Shown: positions 1 through 11,305 of the stretch, piece by piece | Layout of the letters: each line of letters begins with the position of its first letter | Position numbering within the stretch: the first letter of the stretch is position 1 | DNA from: Stomorhina lunata | Lineage: Eukaryota > Arthropoda > Insecta > Diptera > Rhiniidae | DNA length: 64,000 bases | NCBI GenBank assembly: GCA_933228675.1 | Contig: OW121740.1 | Coordinates: 6,079,442-6,143,441, forward strand | Direction: 5' to 3' | The notes under the pieces: generated by a model | Databases searched by the model: none | Told to the model about the DNA's origin: nothing | The model's input: the letters and a program-made list of their open reading frames with translations, nothing else | Translations under genes and position numbers: made by a program

Positions 1-290
1 AGAATGTGTCTTGTTTGGGAGATATGGTCGAAAAAGGCCCGATTCCCACAAAATTAATTAAATTACACTGATTAAGGCTATCATAAGCAAAATTTGTGCT
101 GAATTTTATTAAATACCAAAAACTCTATTCCGAGAAGTCATCCCTATAGGAGGTACGCAACCACTCAGGGAATGATTCTGATTCGATTGGTATACTAAAA
201 GATGGGTCTCAGATCAATATTTCTAAAAGTTACAAACATCAGCACAAACCCAATATAACCTTTCCACCTATGGTGGTGAAGGGTATTTTG
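1..290 (-). repeat. dispersed repeat, family E1 (fragment)
   Basis: Read on the minus strand this stretch begins with a 'ggtgaagggtat'-type end (complement of 270-290) followed by the same order of short blocks as the fuller copy at 19575-20022: 'caccaccataggtgg', 'gggtttgtgctga', 'cttttagtataccaat', then a late 'tcgggc...gaccata' block. The copy runs off the window edge, so its far end is unknown. Probably a non-autonomous transposon; the class is inferred from its dispersed nature only. No coding potential. Confidence 0.55.
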
Positions 291-335
291 CTAAAAATTT
301 AAATTTTTAACAATAATTTTCACAAATTTTTTTTT

Positions 336-600
336 TATAAAAAATTTTTACTGTAATGTATTGCACTAAGATCCCAATTTATTACAATTATTTATTATTG
401 CAATAAATAGTTTTTTGATAAAACCAAAAAAATGTTGGTGGGTAAACCTTTCCCCGACGCGTTTCGATGGTTGGTTAGGCCATCTCATCAGGAGGATTAT
501 CCCTAATTCTAGACAGAACGAAAACCACACATTATGTATAATTTCATGGACTGAATAAATAAGAATTATTATTATTATTGTGCCCAACAAATATCAACAT
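336..600 (-). repeat. dispersed repeat, family E2 (copy 1)
   Basis: The block from 'gtattgcactaagatccc' to about 600 is the reverse complement of 2430-2700, including 'tattacaattatttatt', the 'ggaaaggtttccccaccaa' block and a 'ctagaattagggataatcc' block. Its outer ~120 bp also pair with 680-800 as an inverted repeat, so copies 1 and 2 form a fold-back. The short Ile-rich reading frame inside it has no features of a protein. Confidence 0.6.
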
Positions 601-674
601 AAAGCAAAAAGAATCATCTGAACGTAACATACAAACATTTTTCAGTTTTATCATTTCTTTATTTCGCATACGTC

Positions 675-800
675 GCGTCGTGGAAAGGTTTCCCCACCAA
701 CATTTTTTGGTTTTATCAAAAAACTATTTATTACAATAAAAAATAATTGTAATAAATTGGGATCTTAGTGCAATACACTACAGTAAAACTTTTTAATTAA
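675..800 (+). repeat. dispersed repeat, family E2 (copy 2, inverted to copy 1)
   Basis: Contains 'ggaaaggtttccccacc', 'ttggttttatcaaaaaac' and 'gggatcttagtgcaatac' in the same order as 2575-2690, and the reverse complement of 340-460. Spacer to copy 1 is roughly 200 bp. Confidence 0.6.
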
Positions 801-929
801 ATGTTTGATGTTTCAAAATGTTGATAAACCTTTTTATACAATTTTTCATATCAAAATTTTAATACAAATATTGTTTCTAAAAAATGTTCCATATAATACA
901 AAAAATGGGTGGAAATAAAAGATAGAGCT

Positions 930-1150
930 AAAAAATGTTTTGTATTTATATTTGTTAAGATTTTCGCTTTATGATATTTTGTAAAGACATTATAATTCGT
1001 ATTTATTTTGTCTCGCAAATAAGACATTATGCCCGCCCATCACAACGAATCTAGGAAAGGTTGTCCCCTAAAACATTTTTTGGTTTTATCCAAGCAAATG
1101 TTTTTAACAATAATAAAAATTGTAATAAATTGGTATTCAGAGCAATACAT
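930..1150 (+). repeat. dispersed repeat, family E2 (copy 3, diverged)
   Basis: A more diverged copy: 'tttattttgtctcgcaaat', 'ctaggaaaggttgtcccc', 'acattttttggttttatc' and 'ttgtaataaattgg' occur in family order. Insertion or deletion differences suggest it is older than the copies at 675-800 and 2430-2700. Confidence 0.5.
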
Positions 1151-1169
1151 ATTTAAAGCTGTTTAAATA

Positions 1170-2400
1170 ATTTTTTGGAAAGTATGATATTTTCATACAA
1201 AAACTTTCTATACAAAAAGTTTCAAATAAAATTTTTATAGATCCATATTTTTTTGTAGGAAAATTTAAAGAAGAAAATTTTTTACACTTTCATAGAGAAA
1301 AGCTTTAATAGAAAAAATGTTCCATAGAAATTTTTTCAGATACATTTTTTATAAATTTTTTTAACTAAATATTTTTCCTTTATAAAATTTTTAAATAAAT
1401 ATTTTTCCTTTATAAATTTTTTAAATACAAATTTTTCTTTAATACATTGTCTAAAAAAAAGCTTTTCTTTTAAAAAAATTTTCAATTAAAGTTTTTCAAT
1501 AGAGAATTTTTTTAAATTTTTTCAATTTTTATGGAAAATTGTTTAATTAAAAATTTTTCCATAGAAAATTTCTATAAAGAAACTTTTACAAGTTTTGAAT
1601 ACAAAATTTTCAAATTAAATTTTTTCTATAGAAAATATTTTAAGAATAATATTAGCTGTCAAAAATTTGTCAATAGAAAAACTAACAATCGAAAATCTTT
1701 TAACATTTTTGAACGGAAGGGTTTTTTTTATTAAAAATCTCACAAAAAAATTTTAGATAAAAACTTAGCTTGAGAAAATTTTTCAGAAAAAGTTTTCCTA
1801 TTCAGAAAAAAAAAATCTACAGAAAATTTTTTATTTTTATTTTTTATTTATACATTTTTTTATTTTTATTTTTTATTTATACATTTTTTTTATAAAAATT
1901 AACATATACAACTTTTTCTATAGAAAATGTTCACATAAAACTTTTTCTAGAACAAATTTTTTAGAATAAAAATTTTTCTATTGAATTTTTTTTAAATAAA
2001 CATTTTTCTGTGGAGACTTTTACAAATCTATACTTTTTTTATATATTTTTTTTTTTTAATTAAAATTATTCTATAGATTCTAGTTCACACTAACAATATT
2101 TTTTATAAATTTTTTTTGGTAAAAATTTTTCTTTACAAAAATTTGCAAATAACAATTTCATATAATAATATAGGTACTCCTTTAAAAGTTTTTCAGTCGA
2201 AAATATACAATTTAAAATTTTTCACATTCTTAAGCAAAATGTTTTTTAAAAATCTCACGCACAAAATTTTGTCTATTGAAAAATTTTTAGATACAAATTT
2301 AGCTATAGAAAGTTTTTTCAAAAAAAGTTTTTCTATAAAAAGTTCACAAAAAATAATTGTTCTACAGAAATTTTTTTAATAGTTTTTTTTATAGAAATTT
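1170..2400. repeat. degenerate AT-rich palindromic satellite (CTATAG type)
   Basis: About 1.2 kb of loosely periodic 'aaattttt ctatagaaaa' units of about 30 bp with many variants. It shares its core with the arrays at 38660-39530, 41740-43410, 51600-54270 and 55860-58357. Open frames inside it are Phe/Asn/Lys-rich by composition only. Confidence 0.6.
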
Positions 2401-2429
2401 TAACAAACAAAAAAAAGAAAAGATGAAAC

Positions 2430-2700
2430 TGAAAAATTTTGTGTGCTTTATATTGATAATTGTTAAACACAATAATTCTTATTTATTCTGTCCCGCAAAA
2501 AAGATATAATGTGTGGTTTTCGCTCTGTCTAGAATTAGGGATAATCCTTCTGAAGTGATGGCCTAACCAACCATCGAAAGGTTTCCCCACCAACATTTTT
2601 TGGTTTTATCAAAAAACTATTTATTACAATAATAAATAATTGTAATAAATTGGGATCTTAGTGCAATACACTACAGTAAAACTTTATAATTAAATGTTTG
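2430..2700 (+). repeat. dispersed repeat, family E2 (copy 4)
   Basis: The clearest full copy: 'cttatttattctgtcccgc', 'atgtgtggttttcgctctg', 'ctagaattagggataatcc', 'ggaaaggtttccccacc' and 'gggatcttagtgcaatac'. Used here as reference for the other copies. Confidence 0.6.
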
Positions 2701-2904
2701 ACATCCCAAAATTTTTGATAAACCCTTTTTAAACATTATTTCATACTAAACTTTTTCTAGAGAATATTTTACTAAAGAAAATATTTCTATAGAAAGATTT
2801 TTGAAATACAAATTTTCAAATATTTTTTTTTTCTGTAGGAACTTTTATAAATAAAAAATTTTAAAAATGGTTTTTACAAAAAATATGCGTTGTCAAAAAT
2901 GTTA

Positions 2905-2995
2905 TTAAAAAGTTTTACTTAAGTTGTATTGCACTAGGATCCCAATTTTTTACAATTATTTATTATTGTAATAAATAGTTTTTTTGATAAAATCA
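2905..2995 (-). repeat. dispersed repeat, family E2 (copy 5, end only)
   Basis: Only the outer ~90 bp of the family is present ('gtattgcactaggatccc' through 'ttttttgataaaatc'), inverted relative to copy 4. Copies 4 and 5 may be the two ends of one element about 550 bp long. Confidence 0.5.
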
Positions 2996-3539
2996 TCTAT
3001 TTAACTAAATGCTAAAGCCAAATTGCAAACGAGAATTATGATTCATATTAAATATCAATTTACTTTCATTTATGAATATATGATAGGCTCAGTTAGACAA
3101 ACTTATCCGGCATAATCTTTTTTTTAATGTTTTTGCATTCCTATTTCTATATATAACTTTTCAATAGAGCATTTTTCTGATAAATTATAGGCAATTTTCG
3201 AAATTAACTAGCGAAGACAAAAACCCTACTTTTTAGCGGAGACAATTTTGCAGTCAACAGAGTCCTCCAACCAGTTTAACTAAGAAATTTAAAGATTATA
3301 GTAAAGTTATTTGCCTAATCGATCAGAAACAATCATACATTTAATGAGCCCGTGTGTGTGCCTTAGCTTTTTCAATTGGATAATCGTTTTATTAATTAGT
3401 TATTTCCCAATTGGAGTAAAACCGGTATACTATCTTTTTATGGAATTTTCAAAATGACCAAACGGCGATTCAATATATGCTTTATATAAGCATTTTGTTC
3501 TCCAGGCAAATTTATTTGCTTTAGAACAAAATAATGTTG
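2996..3539. other. no gene seen
   Basis: AT-rich unique-looking sequence. No plausible open frame, splice-bounded exon or RNA gene was recognised on either strand. Confidence 0.5.
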
Positions 3540-3622
3540 CCGCGACTGGGACTCGAACCCAGGCTGAGTTTGATATGTTATGCTTAGTATTGGATGCTAA
3601 GCAATTAGGTCACAACACCCAC
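3540..3622 (-). repeat. tRNA-derived SINE-like sequence (copy 1)
   Basis: On the minus strand this ~80-bp stretch starts GGGTGTTGTGACCTAATTG and ends in a T-arm/B-box 'CTGGGTTCGAGTCCCAG', a perfect 5-bp stem with a 7-base loop. The A-box and D-arm are degenerate and no good anticodon arm is evident, so I do not call a functional tRNA. A related sequence at 27969-28052 has a better A-box but a broken B-box, which fits a tRNA-derived SINE family. Confidence 0.5.
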
Positions 3623-5119
3623 AAAAAAATCCACCAAATTTAACATAACATTTATTCATAGGAAATATTTTAAAATTCATTCAGATGAAAAGCAAATTTG
3701 GCTAATAAACTTTTTTACCTTCAACTTTTTATACCCACCATCAAAAAGAATGGGGGGTATATTGAGATTGTCATTCCGTTGGTAATTTCCTTAATATTGG
3801 CTCAAAAATCAAAAACGATATATATTCTGAATCCTTATGAAATTCTAAGACGATTGAGCGATGTCCGTCTGTCTGTCCGTCTGTCTGTTGAAATCACGTT
3901 AACGCCTAAACGAAAGGAGCTAGCTCACTGAAACTTAGTAAAAACATTCTTCATTTATGAGAAAATTTTGGTATTGAAATTGGGCAAAATCGGTTAACAT
4001 TTGACCATAGCTCCCGTATAACCTCGTCTAGACTAGTCGCTTATTTGCTAATAACTGACAAATTATAATAGCTATGATGACAAAATTTGGTATCTAGAAG
4101 TTTTCCATAAGCAATAGGCAGCGTATAAAATTTCATCGAAATCAGTTCACATTTAACCATAGCTCCCATATAAAAAACATATGGAAACAGCCAAAATTCC
4201 ACCTGAAATTCACTTAAATGCCAATAAATGCTAAAATAGCTTTCGCCACCAAATTTAGCACAAATAAGTCTTATGTGAATACCAGCCAGTGTGCAAAATT
4301 TTGTCACAATCGGTCACCATTTGACCATAGCTCCCATGTAAAGAACTTACGGAAACACAAAAATACAAAAAGAAAAGGGGGTTTATGTCCGTCTGTCCGT
4401 TAGATAAAAGCGCGATAGCGCCTTAACTGAAAGGGCTACAGCAACAAAATTTAGCAAAAGCAAGTCTTATGTGAATGCCAGTCAGTGTGCAAAATTTTGT
4501 TACAATCGGTCACCATTTGACCATAGCTCCCATATAAAAAACTTACAGAAACACAAAAATACAAAAAGAAAAGGAGATTTATGTCCGTCTGTCCGTCAGA
4601 TAAAAGCGCGACAGCTCCTTAACTACAAAAGCTAGAGAGACAAAATTTTACAAAAGTATTTCCGATATGTAACAAAAGTTGTGTACTGAAAATGGGCGAA
4701 ATCGGTTCACATTTAGTTAGAGCTCCCATATAACCCCGCCCCAGGAAACACATAAATGCTGATAAATTAAGTACAATTGTGATAGCTATGACGACTAAAT
4801 TTAGTATAGAGAAGTTTTATGCAACTATTGGTCAGTATATCAAATTTTATAGGAATCGGTCAATATTTGACTATAGCTTTCATATAAAAAACATTCCCGG
4901 AAACAAAAAAAGGTTTAGCAAGGACCAGTTAAAAGCTATTAAATTAGAAACTGTGACAGCTATTGCCACTAAATTTTGCAAAAATAAGCTGTAATAACCT
5001 GTATAAATACCAGCCAGTGTGTGAAATTTTGTTACAATTGGTCAACATTTGGCTATAATTCTTACATATTTATATTACATCCCCTTTTTTATATCTACAA
5101 TCAAAAAGATTCGGAAGTA

Positions 5120-6423
5120 CTGGGTGTTTTTTTTAGAGGTACAGAACTTCGAATTGAAATAAAACACAAGAAAATCGTTTTAATGTCCATCAATTTGGCT
5201 TTATTGGAAGGATAATTTTATGCCATTAATGTTTAAATATGATTTCGGGCATGTGGCCGCCGCGGCTGGCTCGAATAAAGCCAATTCAACAGGTCCAATT
5301 TTCAACTACTTTTTCGAGCATATGGGGCCGTATGTTGGCAATAACGCCACGAATGTTGGCTTCCAAGTCCCCTAACGTTTCTGGTTTGTTGGCGTAGACG
5401 AGCGACTTCACATATCCCCAAAGAAAATAATCCAGTGGTGTCAAATCGCACGATCTTGGTGGCCAATTGACAGGTCCATTCCGCGATATTATGCGCTCAT
5501 CGAATGTTTCCTTCAATAAATCAATTGTGACGTGCGCTGTGTGGCATGTAGCGCCGTCTTGTCGGAACCACAACTCATCCACATTCATGCCATCCAATTG
5601 GGGAACAAAATAGTCGGTTATCATGGCTTTATACCGGTCTCCATTTATGGTAACTGACTCTCCAGCATTATTTCGGAAGAAGTATGGCCCAATGACTCCA
5701 CCAGCCCATAGAGCACACCAAACAGTCAGTTTTTGTGGATGTAATGGCGTCTCAAGGGTCTCATGTGGATTCTCTTCACTCCAAATGCGGCAATTTTGCT
5801 CGTTGACGTAGCCATTCAATCAAAAATGAGCCTCATCACTGAACAAAATTTTGCGATGAAAATCAGCATCGAGATCAATCTCATTTTCGGTCCATACACC
5901 AAAATCACGAAGCATTGCATGGTCTCGCGGCTTTAATTCTTGCACAAGCTGGATCTTGTAAAGTCGCAAGCCAAGATCTTTGCGCAAAATCTTCCATAAA
6001 GTTGATGGACAAAGCTCCAATTGCTGTGCACGGTGGCGAATCGATTCATTCGGGTCCTCTTCAACACTTTGCTCTACAGCGGCAATTGTTTCTTCGGTGC
6101 GCACTGTTCGACGTCGCTGCGGATGCGTATTATCACATAGAGTAAACGTAGTGCGAAAACGATCCATGGTTAACCGAATTAATTGCTCTGATGGACGATT
6201 ATGTCGACCATAAAATGGACGGAGCTTGCGGTAAACTTCGCGAACTGAACCATTATTTTCGAAATAAATTTGCACGATTTGCAAGCGTTGTTCTTTTGTC
6301 AACCTGTTCATGATGAAATGGCAAACCAAACTAAATATTAATTACTTGACAGCTGACAAAATGGCCGCCAGTTAAAAAAGTGATGCCAATTTAAAGTTCT
6401 ATACCTCAATAAAAAACACCCGA
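5120..6423 (-). mobile_element. Tc1/mariner-superfamily element, ~1.3 kb
   Basis: Flanked by TA dinucleotides at 5118-5119 and 6424-6425, the target-site duplication of this superfamily. Terminal inverted repeats of about 28 bp: the left 'gggtgttttttttagaggt' matches the reverse complement of the right end ('gggtgttttttattgaggt'), continuing into a shared 'acagaactt/atagaactt'. A single transposase reading frame on the minus strand fills the interior, broken by one stop codon. The element sits inside repeat E3 and is therefore younger than it. Confidence 0.85.
5286..6311 (-). pseudogene. mariner-type transposase (DUF4817 helix-turn-helix + DDE), one nonsense codon
   Basis: The likely start is the ATG at 6311 (protein begins MNRLTKEQRL). 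Residues ~1-55 form an N-terminal helix-turn-helix region of the DUF4817 type found in insect transposases, then a second helix-turn-helix ending in 'LCPSTLWKILRKDLGLR', then the catalytic domain. Catalytic motifs visible are 'LFSDEAHF' (first Asp), 'RQDGATCHTA' (second Asp) and 'SCDLTPLDYFLWG' (third Asp). If the third residue is the Asp of TPLD, as alignment to Mos1 suggests, the spacing is 41 residues by my count. A single in-frame TGA (5820-5822) falls just after DEAHF, where relatives have Trp. Otherwise the ~340 codons are open, so the copy is recently inactivated and could still be mobilised in trans. Confidence 0.85.
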
Positions 6424-6850
6424 TACAAGCAGCATATTAAGATTATGTATATGGTAGATGCATTAGGAACTCCTAACAAAATATATGGACCTGTCGTATT
6501 ACTATCAACTTCTTTATCTTAACTTAATATTAAGCTAAACGAAAAGTATTTAACAACTTATTAATGTAAAACCATACCCGGTTACGATAACGAATTTTTT
6601 TCAAAGTAAATAATTACTAGGGAAACCACTTACACACTTTTGAATGTTGAACTATAAAGCTACTGCAACCGAAGTTATTCCAAATATTTTACCAACAATA
6701 CCAACTAGCGTAACAACTTTTTTCCAATTTGGTCCATGTTTTGAATTTGCTGCAGCCTCGTAGATATATGAGATATGTTTCTAAATTTAACACAACCTGA
6801 TGGTGGGTATATAAGATTCGGCACAGCCGAATATAACACTCCTACTTGTT

Positions 6851-8330
6851 TATATTGAAAGTAATCAATAGATTGTAAAATTTCTTCATTGCAATTAACA
6901 AAAAAATTGTTAATTAATCTCGAATGAAACACATTGTCATGTTCATGTTTTTTATAAAATATTATATAATATTTTTGTTAAATAATGAAATAACAACAAA
7001 ATTAATAACAAAATAATGATTTTACAAAAAATCCAAAACATAAATTAAGTTGTTACAAATTAAATTAATCTTCGTCCTGTTTTATATATAAGGAGGAAAA
7101 AAAGGCATTAGCGTGTAATAAATAGCACATGTTTATTAGAGGGGTACAGAAAAAAAACTTAACAGAAAACTTAGGATGTCGTCTACTCTTATAGTGAAAA
7201 TAATGCGTTCGCCTACTTTTCTATAGAAAACTATGACTCTCGCCTATTTATTTTAGAAAACTTAATGACTGTTGTGACTTTTTCTTTAAAAAAATCAAAG
7301 CTATCGCCTTTTTTTCTATATAGAAAACTAAAGCTGTTGGCTACTTTTCTTTATTAAAAATTAAGCCTGTCTCCTACTTAAGCACTTGAGAGTGATCGAG
7401 CCTTTCTAATATCAACATTTTTAAGAAAACCTACAAAATTATTTATTATCTCAAAAAAAAGAAGGAATCAGAGCAAAAACACAAATTACCCTAAATTAAT
7501 GTGTAAAACAACAAAACGAAAAAAAATTATGGAAAACACATGACAAAGGAAATTGAATGTAAAAATGACGAGAGAAAAAAACAATAAAAATCACGCAAAT
7601 TTAGATACAAATATTATATAACAAAATAAATAATAAAATCTAAGAAAGAACAAAAAAAAAACAAAGAAGAAAAATTGAAATATTTTGTTTGCTTAACTCC
7701 ACTTCCATTAAACCAAAGAAAAACAGAGACAAAAAAAATTATATAAAACAAAATGTGTTACAAGGACATTGAAGGACTACGAAAGTAAATAACAAATGTT
7801 GAACATTCTCGTCATCATCATCATCATCACCACCATCAACCTCAACATCATCGTCAAACCAAAGCATCAAATGTTTCAACCTAAAACTAATGACGATAAA
7901 ATGTCATACAAACCGAAATGGAAAATATTTTATAATAACAAAAAGGCCCAACATTCGATACATTCAGAAGCGCTGAAGCTCTGAGGAGTCTTAGGACTTT
8001 TTAGAAAGCAAAAAAATAAGAATAATAATCGTAATAACAAAACGTCTGATAAATAATGATGTGAAAGAATCTGAAAGCATAGACATCTTTTATTATAAAC
8101 GAAGGCAAAAGTATTTCAAGGCATTAAAGGGACCTCAGTTCTGAGTAGCTGAGGGCCATTCAAACAAACCGCTTAAATATGCTAAAGATTTAATATCAAA
8201 ATTTAAAAGAAAATAAATATGCAAATTAATTTAATGGGGGAAAAAGGAAACCAACTGTAAAATGCAGGAAATTTTTAAAATATAGAAAATGTTTCAAACC
8301 CAAAACAAAGACAAAAAAAAATATATTAAA
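6851..8330. other. AT-rich sequence without a recognised gene
   Basis: Contains runs of the type 'cgcctacttttctatagaaaac' (7170-7390, loosely tandem, ~45-60 bp spacing) and a CAT/CAC-rich microsatellite at about 7810-7850. The 62-codon frame over the microsatellite starts in simple repeat and has no domain. No splice-bounded coding exon was seen. Confidence 0.5.
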
Positions 8331-10015
8331 ATTTCAAAAATTTCCATCAATTTTAGAAAAATTGCTATAAATATTAAATCTTCGAAAAATTTTCTTTTAA
8401 ATAGTCAATTTCCGAAAAATTTCCTATAAATAGTCAATTTTTGAAAAATTTCCTATAAATAGTAAATTTTCGAAAAATTTGCTATAAATAGTAAATTTTC
8501 AAAAAATTTCCTATAAATAGTCAATTTTCGAAAAATTTCCTATAAATAGTCAATTTTCAAAAAAATTCCTATAAATAGTAAATTTTTGAAAAAATTCCTA
8601 TAAAAAGAAAATTTTTGAAAATTTTTCTATAAATAGTCAATTTTCGAAAAATTTCCTATAGTCAATTTTCGAAAAATTTCCTATAGTCAATTTTCAAAAA
8701 ATTTCCTATATAGTCAATTTTCGAAAAATTTCCTATAAATAGTCAATTTTCGAAAAATTTCCTATAAATAGTCAATTTTCAAAAAATTTACTGTAAATAG
8801 TAAATTTTCGAAAAATTTCATATAAATATAAAATTTCCCAAAAATATCCTATAATAGTCAACTTTCGAAAAATTTCCCATAAATATTAAATTTTTGAAAA
8901 ATTTCCTTTAAATATTGAATTTTCGAAAAATTTCCTATAAATATCAATTTTTCAAAAAATTTCCTGTAAAAAGTCAAATTTCGAAAAATTTCCCTCATAG
9001 TCAAATTTTGAAAAATTTACTATAAATAGTAAATTTTTAAACAATTTGCTGCAAATAGTAAATTTTCGAAAAATTTCCTATAAATAGTCAATTTTCGAAA
9101 AAATTCCTATAAATATTCAATTTTCGAATAATTTCCTATAAATAGTCAATTTTCGAAAAATTTCCTATAAATAGTCAATTTTCGAAAAATTTCCTACAAA
9201 CAGTCAATTTTCGAAAATTTTCCTATAAATAGTCAATTTTCGAAAATTTTCCTATAAATAGTCAATTTTCGAAAATTTTCCTATAAATAGTCAATTTTTA
9301 AAAAATTTCCTATGAATAGTCAATATTCGAAAAATTTCCTATAAATTGTCAATTTTCGAAAAATTTCCTATAAATAGTCAATTCTCGAAAAATTTCCTAT
9401 AATTAGTCAATTTTCGAAAAATTTCCTGCAAACAGTCAATTTTCGAAAATTTTCCTATAAATAGTCAATTTTCGAAAATTTTCCTATAAATAGTCAATTT
9501 TTAAAAAATTTCCTATGAATAGTCAATATTCGAAAAATTTCCTATAAATTGTCAATTTTCGAAAAATTTCTTATAAATAGTAAATTTTCGAAAATTTTCC
9601 TAAATTTTCCTATAAATAGTCAATTTTCGAAAAATTTCCTATAAATAGTCAATTTTCGAAAAATTTCCTATAAATAGTCAATTTTCGAAAAATTTCCTAT
9701 AAATAGTCAATTTTCGAAAAATTTCCTATAAATAGTCAATTTTCGAAAAATTTCCTATAAATAGTAAATTTTTGAAAAATTTTCTATAAATAGTAAATTT
9801 TCGAAAAATTTCCTATAAAAAATCAATTTTCGAAAAATTTCCTATTAATGGTAAAGTTTTGAAAAATTTCCTATAAATAGTCAATTTTCGAAAAATTTCC
9901 TATAAATAGTAAATTTTTGAAAAATTTCCTATAAATAGTAAATTTTCGAAAAATTTCCTGTAAATTGTCTTTTAGCTAAAAAATTTCTTATAAATAGTAA
10001 TGTTTTTTAAATAAA
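8330..10015. repeat. 29-bp satellite array (array 1)
   Basis: About 55-58 head-to-tail units of 29 bp with core 'cctataaatagtcaattttc' followed by 'gaaaaattt'. Each unit carries the short palindrome TTTTCGAAAA. Central units are nearly identical, the edges diverge, and a few units have gained or lost bases. A variant block ('caaacagtcaattttcg') recurs at ~9196 and ~9427, eight units apart, showing block duplication. The same satellite reappears at 58358-58915 and 60115-62625. Confidence 0.9.
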
Positions 10016-11305
10016 TATTTCTATTATAGGGTGACCTCAGTGACTAATTTATGAATCTTAATCCTCACATAAAACCACAACCAAAATCTTTTTAACAGCT
10101 AAAAAAGGCCTCGAAACAGGAAACGAATCTATTTTTATTGCATCTAATAATAATGATGACAGAGTAAAGAAAAAACTCTGCGACGTAATAACCCGGAAAG
10201 AAAATAAGACAAATCTATTCATGTCTTAATATAATTTTTAATACGAAACACATAAAAGATAAATTGAAACAAAATTCATGGAAATCTAAATTATGGTAAA
10301 ATTAGACAAATTTCAATAATAAATTTCCACAAATCTCAAGGGCTAAAGTAATAAACAAGTTAGACATATATTAAAGAATTAGAAACATTCGGTTAAGCCA
10401 TTTAATGGTCCTTGAACCAGGATACACGCTGTTTGCTATAATTCCTTAGGAGCCATAGATCAAAGAAGGAAATAAAATTATTAAATTCATTAAATATGTA
10501 CATTTTTATATAATCATTTATTACATTAGTAAATTTCCAGGTTTTTTGACTCCTAAAACACAGATAAAGTCTCGTGAGTCATTTATAAAATATATGGGAA
10601 AAATTCATCATTCCTAACCATGACATCATTTCCAATCAGTTAAAGTATTTTCGTAAAACAAACTATTTCTTAATTTTACTACTCTTATCTTATTTTATTT
10701 TCGAACTATTTACGTTCTGGGTATTTTGACCATTTTAGCAGGAAAAGCTGTAGAATACCTTAATGGTATTTTCGTTGTGTTTTTTGGCTTTAAGTTTCTT
10801 TGCTCTTTTCCATCTTCAAACTTTATTTGAATCAGTTTTTGCCAACATTGATTGCACTGAACAGGTAAAACTTTTTCAAGTAATCACACCTTTTGCATTT
10901 AGTTAGTAGACATTTAAAACTTGATATTAAAAGCGTGTTAAGAAGTTAAAAGGAAATTTTCCGCATCAGCTTTAGGAAAACTTTTTCAAATATTATATTT
11001 TCCTGCTTCCTAAAACTAACAGCAATATCAAATTTTCTTCTTAATAAAAAATAGTTTTCAAAATAATCTTTACTAGAAAAATACTTACTTAGGAAAATAG
11101 TTAGAAAATAGTTTCCCTCAAACAAAAATCTGATTTGACCACAAGAATAATATAACTTTATCCTTCTAATGCTTTTACTTAAAGAAGTTTTACTCCATTT
11201 GAGTTAAAGATTTTCAGCACTTTTTAACAACATTTGGCTAAATCATGATTTTTTCCATAAAAGACTGACAAACAACATTAAAAACAGTGGAACCAAAATA
11301 TGACT
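10016..11305. other. no gene seen
   Basis: AT-rich, apparently single-copy sequence between two satellites. No long frame, exon or RNA gene recognised on either strand. Confidence 0.5.

Larger units (their letters stand above)
3725..6850. mobile_element. dispersed repeat E3, split by a mariner-type insertion
   Basis: The left end reads 'tatacccaccatc' and the right end 'gatggtgggtata', an inverted pair, followed by 'agattcggcacagccgaat' and a 'cctacttgttta' tail. Inside are short degenerate repeats such as 'ttgaccatagctcccatat' (at least five times between 4000 and 4900) and a ~200-bp tandem duplication (units near 4268 and 4470, each with 'gtccgtctgtccgt'). This architecture is familiar from dispersed repeats of higher flies. 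It carries no recognisable protein. Positions 5120-6423 are a later insertion. Confidence 0.55.

Noticed and set aside
1531..2379. Phe/Lys/Asn-rich frames in the 1.2-2.4 kb region, and similar ones at 39158-43193
   Set aside because: By-products of AT-rich palindromic satellites; frames occur on both strands with equal composition.
3540..3622. Functional tRNA gene
   Set aside because: Good T-arm, but no proper acceptor stem, D-arm or anticodon arm could be built.
5820..5822. TGA in the transposase as a recoded (readthrough) codon
   Set aside because: No evidence of a recoding element; a single nonsense mutation in a decaying transposon is the simple explanation.
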